A stretch of DNA of 64,000 bases from Plantibacter sp. Leaf314 (GTDB lineage: Bacteria; Actinomycetota; Actinomycetes; Actinomycetales; Microbacteriaceae), in NCBI RefSeq assembly GCF_001423185.1, contig NZ_LMOB01000002.1, forward strand, positions 488,502 through 552,501, written 5' to 3'. Within the stretch, counting starts at the first letter, position 1. Each line of letters opens with the position of its first letter. Below the pieces are notes generated by a model. The model was not told the origin of the DNA. It saw only the letters and a list, made by a program, of their open reading frames with translations, and did not search any database. The position numbers and the translations under genes were made by a program. This document shows, one piece after another, positions 40,651 through 48,890 of this stretch.

Positions 40651-41919
40651 ATGGATCAAGGAAACACAGCGTTCATCCTGATAGCTGCGGCACTCGTGCT
40701 GCTCATGACTCCAGGGCTCGCGTTCTTCTACGGCGGCCTGGTGAAGGCGAAGAGCGTCATCAGCATGATGATGATGAGCTTCGGCGCACTCGGCCTCATC
40801 GGCGTCCTCTGGGTGCTGTACGGCTACGCGATCGCGTTCCCCGGCTCCGAAGGCACCGTCGCCCCGTGGGCGATCGACACCGCGAACATCGGCCTGACCG
40901 GTGCCCTCGAGACGCCGGAGGGTGCCTCCTACCCGCCGCTCGCCTTCGTCGCGTTCCAGGCGACCTTCGCGATCATCACCGTCGCGCTCGTCTCCGGCGC
41001 GATCGCGGACCGCGCGAAGTTCGGCTCCTGGATGATCTTCGCCGGCATCTGGGCGACCGTCGTCTACTTCCCCGTCGCCAGCTGGGTCTTCAACTTCGGC
41101 CTCGCCGATGACGGCAGCTTCGCCTACGGCGGCTGGATCACGCACGGCCTCCAGGACGTCTTCGGCGTCGGCGTCATCGACTTCGCCGGTGGTACCGCGG
41201 TGCACATCAACGCCGGTGCGGCAGCGCTCGCCCTCGCGCTCGTCCTCGGCCGTCGCGTCGGGTTCAAGAAGGGCGCCTACGTCCCCCACAACCCGCCGTT
41301 CGTCCTCCTCGGCGCCGGCCTCCTCTGGTTCGGCTGGTTCGGCTTCAACGCCGGCTCCGAGCTGGCCGCCGACGGCACCGCTGCACTCGCCTTCGTCAAC
41401 ACGATCGCCGCTCCGGCCGCCGCCCTGCTCGCCTGGCTCGTGGTGGAGCGCGTCAAGGACGGCAAGCCGACCTCCGTCGGTGCCGCATCCGGTGCGGTCG
41501 CCGGTCTCGTCGCGATCACCCCGGCGTGCGCCTCGCTGCACCCGATCTGGGCGATCGTCCTCGGTATCGTCGCCGGCGCGGTCTGCGCACTCGCGATCGA
41601 CCTGAAGTTCAAGCTCGGCTTCGACGACTCGCTCGACGTCGTCGGCATCCACCTCGTCGGTGGCCTCATCGGCACGCTCTACCTGGGCTTCTTCGCCAAC
41701 GGCACCGGCCTGTTCATGGGTGGCGACGGTTCGCAGCTGCTCGTCCAGGCGATCGCCGCGTTCTCCGTCCTCATCTACTCCTTCGTGCTCGCCTTCATCA
41801 TCGGCTTCGCGATCGAGAAGACGATCGGCTTCCGCGTGAAGAACGAGGACGAGATCGCCGGCATCGACACCGTGGTCCACGGTGAAGAGGGCTACATCCT
41901 CGTCGACGCCAAGGCCTGA
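40651..41919 (+). CDS. amtB: Ammonium transporter
   Basis: A 422-residue Amt/MEP channel with 11 predicted helices. The twin histidines of the pore are His185 (GGTAVHINAG) and His334 (VGIHLVGG); GFNAGSELAADG carries the family signature. It conducts ammonia/ammonium across the membrane under nitrogen limitation. ATG 40651 was chosen over a long upstream open frame because MDQGNTAFILIAAALVLLMTPG is the normal N-terminus. No glnB/glnK gene follows, unlike the usual amtB-glnK arrangement. A GlnR-like box lies upstream. Confidence 0.96.
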   Translation: MDQGNTAFILIAAALVLLMTPGLAFFYGGLVKAKSVISMMMMSFGALGLIGVLWVLYGYAIAFPGSEGTVAPWAIDTANIGLTGALETPEGASYPPLAFVAFQATFAIITVALVSGAIADRAKFGSWMIFAGIWATVVYFPVASWVFNFGLADDGSFAYGGWITHGLQDVFGVGVIDFAGGTAVHINAGAAALALALVLGRRVGFKKGAYVPHNPPFVLLGAGLLWFGWFGFNAGSELAADGTAALAFVNTIAAPAAALLAWLVVERVKDGKPTSVGAASGAVAGLVAITPACASLHPIWAIVLGIVAGAVCALAIDLKFKLGFDDSLDVVGIHLVGGLIGTLYLGFFANGTGLFMGGDGSQLLVQAIAAFSVLIYSFVLAFIIGFAIEKTIGFRVKNEDEIAGIDTVVHGEEGYILVDAKA

Positions 41920-41962
41920 CCGACCGACCGCACCACTAACCGACCTGCACCACCTCCCGACC

Positions 41963-42033
41963 CGACGAGGACGAGATGCGCGCAGCAGCTGGACCCGAAC
42001 CGGCTGCCACTCCCGCTCATCTCGTCCTCGTCG
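41963..42033 (+). promoter_or_regulatory. Hairpin enclosing ribosome site and start codon
   Basis: CGACGAGGACGAGATG (41963-41978) is the exact reverse complement of CATCTCGTCCTCGTCG (42018-42033). The left arm contains the Shine-Dalgarno (GAGGACGAG) and, at its end, the ATG of the next gene; the right arm lies in codons 15-20. The 16-bp GC-rich stem with a 39-nt loop would hide the ribosome site in the mRNA. Confidence 0.7.
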
Positions 42034-42599
42034 ACGTCGTCCCACGACCACCCGCGACACCAGGGCCGTCCCGGATCATCCGCTTCGACGACCTCGTCCG
42101 GCAACCACTCGACCGGGGCCGCGGCAGCGTGCGGGACGTCTGGATCAGCACCGACGTCGACCATCGCATCCGCTGGCGACTGCAGCTCGTCGAGCTCCGT
42201 GACGCGAGCGGCCTCATCTCCGCCCCCGACGACCTCAACCACGCCATCGTGGGGTTCGCCGGCCCGCAGGTCGTGGTGCGCGCCGGCGGGAGCGCCGCGA
42301 CCGGCCCTGGCCGGATCCTGCACCGGGAGGAGGTCCTCACCGTGCACGAGTCGTCGGTGCGGTTCTCCAGGCCGCGCCTCCGGGCGTCCGGGTCGAGCTC
42401 GATGATCGTGCTCAGCTACAGCGTCGCCGAAGACCCGCCGGCCCTGACGTTCCGACACACGGACGCCCCGACCGGACCCGTCGACGGCCTGCAGATCGTC
42501 CTCGCCCTCGGGACGCCGGTACCGCACGACTCGGGCGAGATCCCACGCGGGGCCGCGCTCGTCTCCGCGCCGCTCGCCGTTCCGCCGCGCTACCGCTGA
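41976..42599 (+). CDS. Hypothetical protein
   Basis: A 207-residue soluble protein without recognisable domain; Val-, Arg- and Pro-rich, with a beta-rich central part (ADSHRIRWRLQLVEL-like region, VGFAGPQVVVRAGG, SSSMIVLSYSVAED). ATG 41976 is supported by GAGGACGAG 2-7 nt upstream. The codon use is like its neighbours. It lies 56 bp after amtB and its translation start is inside the 16-bp hairpin at 41963-42033. The 3' end overlaps the convergent DUF3592 gene by 10 bp. Function unknown. Confidence 0.65.
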   Translation: MRAAAGPEPAATPAHLVLVDVVPRPPATPGPSRIIRFDDLVRQPLDRGRGSVRDVWISTDVDHRIRWRLQLVELRDASGLISAPDDLNHAIVGFAGPQVVVRAGGSAATGPGRILHREEVLTVHESSVRFSRPRLRASGSSSMIVLSYSVAEDPPALTFRHTDAPTGPVDGLQIVLALGTPVPHDSGEIPRGAALVSAPLAVPPRYR

Positions 42600-43108
42600 C
42601 CGGCGGGTGGCTGCATCGCTGCACGGCGCGCCTGTGCGCGTTCCGACCGGCCCCGAGCGGCCATCACCAGCATCATGACGCCCGTCCCGCCGAGGATGAC
42701 GGTGAAGACGGCTCCGAGTCCGGTCATCCACTCACCCTCGCCGCCGTAGCCCTCCACGACCGCCGTCCCCGGATCGGAGTCCCGGTACACGATCGCGACC
42801 TCGTCGCCGACGGATGGTCGATCGCTGATGTCCCACGACTCCCAGACGGTGTGCACGCTGTCGTCGGTGGCGCGGTACTCGACCCGGAAGTCGAGGTCCG
42901 AGGCCTCCACACCGTCCTGCACCTCGGTGATCGTGCCGGTGGTGCGCGTGCCCGTCTGGAGCAGCTCGTCATCGGCCATCCGGAGGCCGACCCCGATCGC
43001 GATCATGACCGGACCGACGAGCAGCATGCCGAGGATGAGGGCGACCATGCCGAAGCTCTTGCGGGTCGGGTGCGACGCCGCTGGCGCCGGCTGCTTCTGG
43101 AGGTCCAC
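42590..43108 (-). CDS. DUF3592 membrane protein
   Basis: A 172-residue protein with two membrane helices (about 19-42 and 135-155) flanking an outer beta domain with the DUF3592 pattern (TGTITEVQDGVEASDLDFRVEY, VGDEVAIVYRDSDPGTAVV). GTG 43108 is preceded by AGGCGG and is preferred over an upstream extension that reads through a tandem repeat. Role unknown; such proteins are common single-gene units in actinobacteria. Confidence 0.8.
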   Translation of the reverse strand: MDLQKQPAPAASHPTRKSFGMVALILGMLLVGPVMIAIGVGLRMADDELLQTGTRTTGTITEVQDGVEASDLDFRVEYRATDDSVHTVWESWDISDRPSVGDEVAIVYRDSDPGTAVVEGYGGEGEWMTGLGAVFTVILGGTGVMMLVMAARGRSERAQARRAAMQPPAGQR

Positions 43109-43120
43109 CCGCCTATTCCA

Positions 43121-43162
43121 ACACACGTCGGCTGGGGCTCGACACACGTCGGGTGGGGCTCG
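43121..43162. repeat. 21-bp tandem duplication
   Basis: Two adjacent 21-bp copies beginning ACACACGTCGG (43121-43141 and 43142-43162) differ at one position. They fill the gap between the DUF4188 stop and the DUF3592 start on the minus strand. Confidence 0.75.
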
Positions 43163-43174
43163 AGACACCGTCGG

Positions 43175-43672
43175 TCAGGCCGCTTCCGTCCCACCGGTAC
43201 GGCCGTCGGCGAACCGCTGACGCGCGTGCTGGTTGCGGGAGCCGATGGGGACCGCCTCGGTCGCGGCCGGCAGTCCCATGGCGGGCGTCGACACGTAGAT
43301 GCTCTCGGCGCGCTCGACGAGGAACGTCTCGTGCCAGACGCCGACCGCCTTCGGGGCCGACCGGGCACGACGGTTGAACCGCGACCAGGCCGGTCGATGC
43401 TCGGAGGCGGGCGCGGACGCGTAGGCGTAGAGCTTCTCGATCGACGACCAGTACTGCACGAGGTACGGTCCGGACGCACCGAGCAGGATGTGCGAGCCGA
43501 GCAGACCGGAGTCCGGGTCGGTCATCAGCTCGCGCAACATGCGCGGCATCTCCCCGAAGATCGGCATCCACTGGTCGGGACGCCACCACTGGTTGACGGT
43601 CATCCCGATGTGGAAGACGACGAGCTCCCCCTCGTGACGGTGGGTGATTCGGCCGGCGACGACGCGTGACAT
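43175..43672 (-). CDS. DUF4188 family protein (monooxygenase-like)
   Basis: A 165-residue DUF4188 protein: VVAGRITHRHEGELVVFHIGMTVN, WWRPDQWMPIFGEMPRMLREL and YLVQYWSSIEKLYAYA, ending with WHETFLV and YVNMP-like YVSTPAMGL. The family has an antibiotic-biosynthesis-monooxygenase-like dimeric barrel; its reaction is unknown. ATG 43672. It is divergent from a MerR regulator, with a symmetric operator cluster in the 70-bp gap. Confidence 0.88.
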   Translation of the reverse strand: MSRVVAGRITHRHEGELVVFHIGMTVNQWWRPDQWMPIFGEMPRMLRELMTDPDSGLLGSHILLGASGPYLVQYWSSIEKLYAYASAPASEHRPAWSRFNRRARSAPKAVGVWHETFLVERAESIYVSTPAMGLPAATEAVPIGSRNQHARQRFADGRTGGTEAA

Positions 43673-43698
43673 ACACTGCTCCTTGTTCGATAGGGACG

Positions 43699-43726
43699 CT
43701 ATCCAAGTTGGATAGTAGCACTATCC
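43699..43726. promoter_or_regulatory. Operator cluster between DUF4188 and merR
   Basis: CTATCCAA-G-TTGGATAG (43699-43715) is a perfect dyad and overlaps GGATAG-TAGCA-CTATCC (43710-43726). A further GATAGG half-site is at 43689-43694. Four alternating half-sites in the gap suggest cooperative binding by the MerR-type regulator to both promoters. Confidence 0.75.
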
Positions 43727-43742
43727 ATGCGAGAAGGACACG

Positions 43743-44384
43743 ATGCGGATCTCCGAACTCGCCGCGGCATCCGAGGTGCCGGTGGCGACCATCAAGTACT
43801 ACCTGCGCGAGCGACTCCTCCCGGAGGGTGAGCGCACCTCGGCGACCCAGGCGCGGTACGGCGACGCCCACCTGTCCCGGCTCCGAGTCATCCGAGCCCT
43901 CCTGACCGCCGGCGTCAGCATCGCCGAGACCCGGAACGTCGTGGCCGCCCTCGACGCACCGCCGCCCGGCCCGTACGACCTCCTCGGTGTGGCGCACGCC
44001 GCCGTCACCCCGCGCCCCTCGGGGCCTCTCGACACCACCGGCGCACTCGAGCTCTACGAACGGCTCGGCGGCGTCGCGGCGCAGTGCGACCCCGGGCTCC
44101 TCGCCGGCCTCGCCCAGGCGCTCGACACCCTGGAATGCGCCGGCTTCACGGTGCCGTCCGAGGTGCTCGACCGCTACGTCGAGGCCGCGCGTCGCATCGC
44201 CGAAGCGGAGATCGACGGCATCCCCACCGACTCCCCGGAGCTCGCCGTGCAGTACATCGTGCTCGGGACGGTCCTCACCGAACCACTCATCCTCGCCCTC
44301 CGCCGGGCGGCGCAGCAGGTGGTGTCCTCGGCGCGGTTCGGCGGGCCGGACGCGACGATGCCGATGACGCCGCAGGAGTCCTGA
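43743..44384 (+). CDS. MerR-family transcriptional regulator
   Basis: A 213-residue MerR protein: MRISELAAASEVPVATIKYYLRERLLPEGE is the winged helix, followed by the coiled-coil region and an extra C-terminal helical domain (about 110-205) that may bind ligand or form contacts like TetR-type C-termini. ATG 43743 has GAGAAGGA upstream. It is divergent from the DUF4188 gene, which it probably represses or activates through the CTATCC dyads. Confidence 0.92.
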   Translation: MRISELAAASEVPVATIKYYLRERLLPEGERTSATQARYGDAHLSRLRVIRALLTAGVSIAETRNVVAALDAPPPGPYDLLGVAHAAVTPRPSGPLDTTGALELYERLGGVAAQCDPGLLAGLAQALDTLECAGFTVPSEVLDRYVEAARRIAEAEIDGIPTDSPELAVQYIVLGTVLTEPLILALRRAAQQVVSSARFGGPDATMPMTPQES

Positions 44385-44411
44385 GCGTCAGGCGTCCTGA
44401 GCGTCAGGCGT
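44380..44411. repeat. 16-bp tandem duplication over two stop codons
   Basis: CCTGAGCGTCAGGCGT occurs twice in tandem (44380-44395, 44396-44411). Each copy is a small dyad (CCTGA-GCG-TCAGG). The first carries the merR stop TGA, the second the fructokinase stop on the other strand, so the duplication lies exactly at the junction of the converging genes and may help termination. Confidence 0.75.
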
Positions 44412-45321
44412 TCAGTTCCGCCAGCGTCGGCGGGTTCGCCCCCGGGCGCGACACGGTGACACTCGCGGCGCGCGCAGCACGCTCGAGGAGTCGACGGAGC
44501 TCGTCGTCGGAGATCGCCCCGAGCCGCTCCTCGGCCTCCGGCCCGGAGACCCCCGCGGTCAGCAGGCCGTCGATGAGCGCACCCATGAACGTGTCGCCGG
44601 CACCGACGGTGTCGGCCACCGTCACCCGCGGCGACGCGATCTCGAACACCGAGCCGGCGCGCACCACGAGCGCTCCGTCGCCACCCCTCGTCACGACGAC
44701 GAGGCCCGGCCCCGACGCCACCCACTGCTTCGCCGCGTCGACGAGCGCGAGGTCCGGGTGCAGGAACGCTACGTCCTCGTCGCTCGCCTTCACCACGTGG
44801 GCCCGTGCGATGCACGCGAGCGCCGTTCGCCGAACACGCTCGGCGTCGTCGACGAGCGTGGGACGGATGTTGGGGTCGTAGGTGATGAGCGCCGATGCCC
44901 GACGGGCCTCCACCAGCGCGCTCAGGCGACCGGCACTGGGCTCGAGGACGGACGCGATCGAGCCGGTGTGCACGACGGACGCCTCCGGAGCATCCGTGGC
45001 GTCGAGGTCGAGGGAGAGGTCGAACTCGTAGGTGGCCGCACCGTCCGCGTCGAGCGTCGCCTGCGCCGTGGAGGTCCGACCGGTGGGCGCTGACACCAGC
45101 GAGACCCCGGACGCGTCGAGCCAGGCCCGGATCGCCGCGCCACGCTCGTCGTCGCCGACGTGGGTCACGAGCGCCGGGACCCGGCCGAGTCGGCCGAGGG
45201 TGATGCCGACGTTCGCCGGGCTGCCGCCGGGACTCTCGGCCTGCGTCCCGTCGAGTCGACGGACGATGTCGATGAGCGTCTCGCCGGCGATGAGCACGTC
45301 GGTCGTCGGGGTCGTGTGCAT
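44404..45321 (-). CDS. Fructokinase (PfkB family)
   Basis: A 305-residue PfkB kinase with both signatures: GGSPANVG (32-39) and DTVGAGDTF (237-245, catalytic Asp243). Similarity is greatest to bacterial fructokinases (ScrK/Frk), and it sits between a LacI regulator, a sugar importer and a GH32 enzyme, so phosphorylation of fructose released from sucrose or fructan is the likely role. Start ATG 45321; the longer frame upstream is a shadow of the LacI gene. It follows the LacI gene by 25 bp and is probably cotranscribed. Confidence 0.9.
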   Translation of the reverse strand: MHTTPTTDVLIAGETLIDIVRRLDGTQAESPGGSPANVGITLGRLGRVPALVTHVGDDERGAAIRAWLDASGVSLVSAPTGRTSTAQATLDADGAATYEFDLSLDLDATDAPEASVVHTGSIASVLEPSAGRLSALVEARRASALITYDPNIRPTLVDDAERVRRTALACIARAHVVKASDEDVAFLHPDLALVDAAKQWVASGPGLVVVTRGGDGALVVRAGSVFEIASPRVTVADTVGAGDTFMGALIDGLLTAGVSGPEAEERLGAISDDELRRLLERAARAASVTVSRPGANPPTLAELNA

Positions 45322-45346
45322 GGCTGTTCTCTCTGCTGGATCCGGG

Positions 45347-46399
45347 TCAGACGACGTCGGGTGACGGGGTGGCTGGTGACAGGGTGGCGAGCGAGTCCCG
45401 CTCGATGATCGGCATGGTGACGAGCTCGTGCCCGAGGGCGTGCCGACCGAGGAGCATCGACGCTCCGAGCGCGCCGATCTCCTGGTAGGGCAACCGGGCG
45501 GTGGTGAGCCCCGGCCGGAGATAGCCCGCGAGGATCTCGTCGTCGAAGGAGACCACGGAGACGTCCTGCGGGATCCGGCGTCCCCGCTCGAGCAGCACCT
45601 GGTACCCACCGAAGGCGACGCCGTCGTTCGCGGCGAGGATGGCGGTGACGTCGGGGTGCCGGTCGAGGAGGGCGACCGTCGCCTCGTAGCCAGGTTCCGG
45701 CTGCCACTCGACGATGTCGACCCGGGCCGGTTCGATCCCGGCCTCCGCGAACGCGGCGGCGATGCCCTCGAAGCGGAGCGCGACGGTCGCGGTCTGGCGG
45801 AGATCGCTGATGACCTCGCGCGGGAGGTCGCCGACGACGCCGATGCGGCGGTGGCCGGCGTCCACGAGTCGCTTCGCGACCGCGTACCCGGCGGCGCGTT
45901 CGTCGGGCAGGACGTTCGCATGACCCGACGAGGAAGCGCCGTTGAGGACGACCACCGGGACCCCGGTCGAGGTACTCGGGAGGTCGATGAGACGGGCGCC
46001 GAGCAGGCCGATGAGGATACCGTCGACACGGTGGTCGATCATCGTCTCGAACGCCCGGGCGAGGCCGCCCTCGATCCCCTGGGTCTCCGCGATGAGCATC
46101 GTGTGGTCGTTGGCCTTCGAGACCTCGAGCGCGCCGCCGATGAGCCCCGAGGCGTGGCGGGTCAGCGTGACCTCGTCGGAGATGAACCCGATCGTCCGGG
46201 TCTTGCCTCGCCGGAGCACCTGGGCCGCGGGGTTCGGGCGGTAGTCGAGTTCGGCAGCGGCCGCGCGCACCCGCTCCACGGCGTCCGCCGACAGCCGCGA
46301 CCCCGGGCGGTCGTTCATGATCATGCTGACAGCGGCCTTCGACATGCCCGAGCGCTCGGCGACGTCCGCGAGGGTCGTGCGGCGGCGCTGGGTAGACAT
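45347..46399 (-). CDS. LacI-family regulator of the second fructan locus
   Basis: A 350-residue LacI repressor: TLADVAERSGMSKAAVSMIM (about 9-28), hinge RPNPAAQVLRRGKT, and effector domain ending VSVVSFDDEILAGYLRPGLTTARLPY. It is divergent from the sugar-binding protein gene and two perfect operators lie in the 150-bp gap, so it should repress both itself with fructokinase and the importer-GH32 operon. A sugar or sugar phosphate of the fructose pathway is the probable inducer. Confidence 0.94.
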   Translation of the reverse strand: MSTQRRRTTLADVAERSGMSKAAVSMIMNDRPGSRLSADAVERVRAAAAELDYRPNPAAQVLRRGKTRTIGFISDEVTLTRHASGLIGGALEVSKANDHTMLIAETQGIEGGLARAFETMIDHRVDGILIGLLGARLIDLPSTSTGVPVVVLNGASSSGHANVLPDERAAGYAVAKRLVDAGHRRIGVVGDLPREVISDLRQTATVALRFEGIAAAFAEAGIEPARVDIVEWQPEPGYEATVALLDRHPDVTAILAANDGVAFGGYQVLLERGRRIPQDVSVVSFDDEILAGYLRPGLTTARLPYQEIGALGASMLLGRHALGHELVTMPIIERDSLATLSPATPSPDVV

Positions 46400-46418
46400 G
46401 ACACTCCTTCGTGCGGGT

Positions 46419-46436
46419 TGCTGAATCAGTTCAGCA
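46419..46436. promoter_or_regulatory. LacI operator O1
   Basis: TGCTGAA-TCAG-TTCAGCA, 7-bp perfect arms, 20 bp upstream of the lacI start. It also overlaps the probable -35 region (TTCAGC, 46430-46435) of the plus-strand promoter whose -10 is TATGTT (46455-46460). Confidence 0.88.
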
Positions 46437-46465
46437 TATCGCGCGGAGCTGTGTTATGTTTCGTC

Positions 46466-46483
46466 TGCTGAATCCGTTCAGCA
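46466..46483. promoter_or_regulatory. LacI operator O2
   Basis: TGCTGAA-TCCG-TTCAGCA, the same arms as O1, 47 bp downstream of it, placed at the predicted transcription start of the importer operon. The pair spans both divergent promoters and could be bridged by one LacI tetramer. Confidence 0.88.
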
Positions 46484-46549
46484 CTCCCATTCATGGCTCA
46501 TCGTCCGCGCCCTGCGAACGGTCGGCCCCGATTTCGCAGGAGCAACAAC

Positions 46550-47932
46550 GTGGTTGATCTGAGTCGCAGGGCGGCACTCGCCCTGCTCGGTCTCGGTCTG
46601 GCGGGCACGGCCATCTCCTGGCCGCGCCTCACCGGCGGAGACATCCCAGGCCGTGGCGACGACGCCCTCACCGTCGCCCTCTTCGGCACCGCCCAGGACG
46701 CCGCCGCCCGACAGTCGCTCGTGGACGGCTTCCAGAAGCTGCACCCCGACATCCCCGTCCGGATCATCGCGATCCAGGGCCAGGACTGGGGCAACTTCTT
46801 CGCGAAGATCCTCACGATGGTCGCAGCGGGCACCCCGCCGGACATCGTGTCGGTGGCGACCGAGGGCACCCAGCTGTTCGCCGAGCGCCTCGCCCACCCC
46901 ATCGACGAGTACGTGCAGCGCGACGCCGCCGAGCTGCAGGAGTACTTCGACGACGTGAACCCCTCGCTCATCGAGTCGTTCATGTACAAGGGCAACCTGT
47001 TCCAGCTGCCCGACAACTTCAACGCCGCGAACATGTACTACAACACCTCGGCGTTCGAACGTGCAGGGCTCGAGCGCCCCCGGGACGACTGGTCGGTCGA
47101 CGACTTCTTCACCGTCGCCCGCACCATGCAGGGCAGCGCCCCCGGCTCGTTCCTCCCGTACTTCTGGAACAACCGGCTCTGGGGCGGCGTCGTGCCGTGG
47201 CTGTACATCAACGACACGAGCTTCCTCACCGAGGAGAAGGCGGCAGGCGGCGACTGGATGTGGTCGCAGTTCTACCCGAACGAGACCCCGCGAGGTGGCG
47301 GGTACCTGTGGGAGAACGCCGACGCGCTGAGCGACCGCACCGTGGAGAGCTTCGAGGTCCTCGAGCGCATGGTCTCCGAGGGGATCGCCGCGAACCCCGC
47401 GCAGGGTGGTGGCAACGAGCTCGTCTCCCTCTTCTCCCGCGGGTCGGTCGGCATGACGCCTGCCGGCGGGTTCTGGGTGAAGGGGCTCAACGACGCCGGC
47501 CTCGGCAACGACGAGTACGACGTGACCTACTTCCCGAAGATGCGCGGCCAGCGGCACCAGTTCGGCGCCGGCGGCTACGCGATGATGCGGACCTCCGAGC
47601 GCAAGGACGAGGCGTGGGAGTGGATGAAGTACTGCATCTCCGTCGAGGGGATGTCGATCGCGCACCAGCAGCCCGACTCCTCGCTCCCCCGCCGGTCCCT
47701 CAACGCCGAGCTGTACGGCGGCGACATCGGGCCGAAGCACTGGGAGGTCTTCTACGACACCCTCGACCGCTTCCCGACGACGGGCCCGATGCCCGCGCCG
47801 CCCCAGCAGGCCGCCGTCGAGTCGGCCCTCATCAAGAACGTGGTCGGCACGATCACCAACGGCCAGAACGGTGTCCGCCGGGGCCTCGAGACGATGCAGC
47901 GGGACCTCGAACTCGCACTGAAGGGACGATGA
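46550..47932 (+). CDS. Sugar ABC transporter substrate-binding protein, Tat-type signal (second fructan locus)
   Basis: A 460-residue family 1 solute-binding protein. GTG 46550 has GCAGGAG 7 nt upstream and is preferred over ATG 46493, which lies 10 nt after the operator and has no ribosome site. DLSRRAALALLGLGLAGTA is a twin-arginine-like signal and no lipobox cysteine follows, so it may be Tat-exported and soluble or N-terminally anchored. The mature part has LTVALFGTAQDAAARQSLVD, FNAANMYYNTSAFERAGL and GGYAMMRTSERKDEAWEWMKY as in sugar-binding proteins. Confidence 0.88.
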   Translation: MVDLSRRAALALLGLGLAGTAISWPRLTGGDIPGRGDDALTVALFGTAQDAAARQSLVDGFQKLHPDIPVRIIAIQGQDWGNFFAKILTMVAAGTPPDIVSVATEGTQLFAERLAHPIDEYVQRDAAELQEYFDDVNPSLIESFMYKGNLFQLPDNFNAANMYYNTSAFERAGLERPRDDWSVDDFFTVARTMQGSAPGSFLPYFWNNRLWGGVVPWLYINDTSFLTEEKAAGGDWMWSQFYPNETPRGGGYLWENADALSDRTVESFEVLERMVSEGIAANPAQGGGNELVSLFSRGSVGMTPAGGFWVKGLNDAGLGNDEYDVTYFPKMRGQRHQFGAGGYAMMRTSERKDEAWEWMKYCISVEGMSIAHQQPDSSLPRRSLNAELYGGDIGPKHWEVFYDTLDRFPTTGPMPAPPQQAAVESALIKNVVGTITNGQNGVRRGLETMQRDLELALKGR

Positions 47933-48882
47933 TGGCACTGCAGTCACCGACGGCGACCCGCGCGCTCGTCGTCCCGCCCGAGGCCAAGTCCGGCCGCCGA
48001 CGTCCCGCCCCGCGCGGCAGCCGGCTGCTCGTCTGGGTGTTCCTCGCCCCGACACTCATCGGGCTCGGGCTCTTCAGCTTCGTCCCGATCATCGGCTCGT
48101 TCCTGCTGGCGTTCTTCCGCTGGGACATCATCTCGGCACCCGAGTTCGTCGGTGTCGGCAACTTCGTCGACCTCGCCGCGAACCCCACGGTGCGTGTGTC
48201 GTTCCTCAACACCGTCGGCTTCGTCGTGGTCGCCGTGACGCTGCAGCTGGCCGTCGCCCTCCTCCTGGCGATCCTCGTGCAGTCCCGCATGCCGGAGTGG
48301 ATCCGGACCTTCTTCCGCTCGGCGTTGTTCTTCCCGCTGGTGCTGTCGGCGGCGTCCGTGTCGCTCGTGATGTCGTACCTGTTCAACCAGGAGTTCGGTC
48401 TCGTGAACGAGTTCCTCGGGCTCTTCGGCGTCGGGGACATCGGCTGGTTGACGACCGGGTTCGGCGCGAAGATCGTCGTGCTGCTCGTCTACGTGTGGCA
48501 GAACTTCGGCTTCACCTTCCTGCTGTTCATCGGCGGGCTCGCCGCGATCCCGCGCGAGGTCTACGAGGCGTCGTCGCTCGACGGCGCGCACGGCTGGAGC
48601 CAGTTCCGACACGTGACCCTCCCGCTCGTGAGCCCGACGATGCTCGTCGCCTCCGTCATGGCCATCATCAGCGCCCTGCAGATCTTCGACCAGCCGTACG
48701 TCCTCACCCGCGGCGGGCCCGGAGACGACACCCGCACCGCCGTCATGGTGATCTACGAATCCGCGTTCCAGCAGCTCGACTTCGGTCTCGCTGCAGCGAT
48801 CGGCATCGTGCTGACGCTCCTGATCATGCTGGTCACCGCCGCGCAGTTCCGGCTCAGCAAGCGTTTCGTCTTCTACGGATGA
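47932..48882 (+). CDS. Sugar ABC transporter permease, MalF type (second fructan locus)
   Basis: A 316-residue permease with six helices and the EAA loop YEASSLDGAHGWSQFRHVTL then P. The start overlaps the binding-protein stop; an ATG one codon earlier (47929) is equally possible. LVWVFLAPTLIGLGLFSFVPI begins the first helix and GGPGDDTRTAVMVIYESAF lies near the end. It is coupled to the genes on both sides. Confidence 0.93.
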   Translation: MALQSPTATRALVVPPEAKSGRRRPAPRGSRLLVWVFLAPTLIGLGLFSFVPIIGSFLLAFFRWDIISAPEFVGVGNFVDLAANPTVRVSFLNTVGFVVVAVTLQLAVALLLAILVQSRMPEWIRTFFRSALFFPLVLSAASVSLVMSYLFNQEFGLVNEFLGLFGVGDIGWLTTGFGAKIVVLLVYVWQNFGFTFLLFIGGLAAIPREVYEASSLDGAHGWSQFRHVTLPLVSPTMLVASVMAIISALQIFDQPYVLTRGGPGDDTRTAVMVIYESAFQQLDFGLAAAIGIVLTLLIMLVTAAQFRLSKRFVFYG

Positions 48883-48890
48883 GGTCCACG

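Noticed and set aside
40471..42060. Upstream extension of the acetyltransferase frame through amtB antisense
   Set aside because: The family N-terminus and a ribosome site support the start at 40470.
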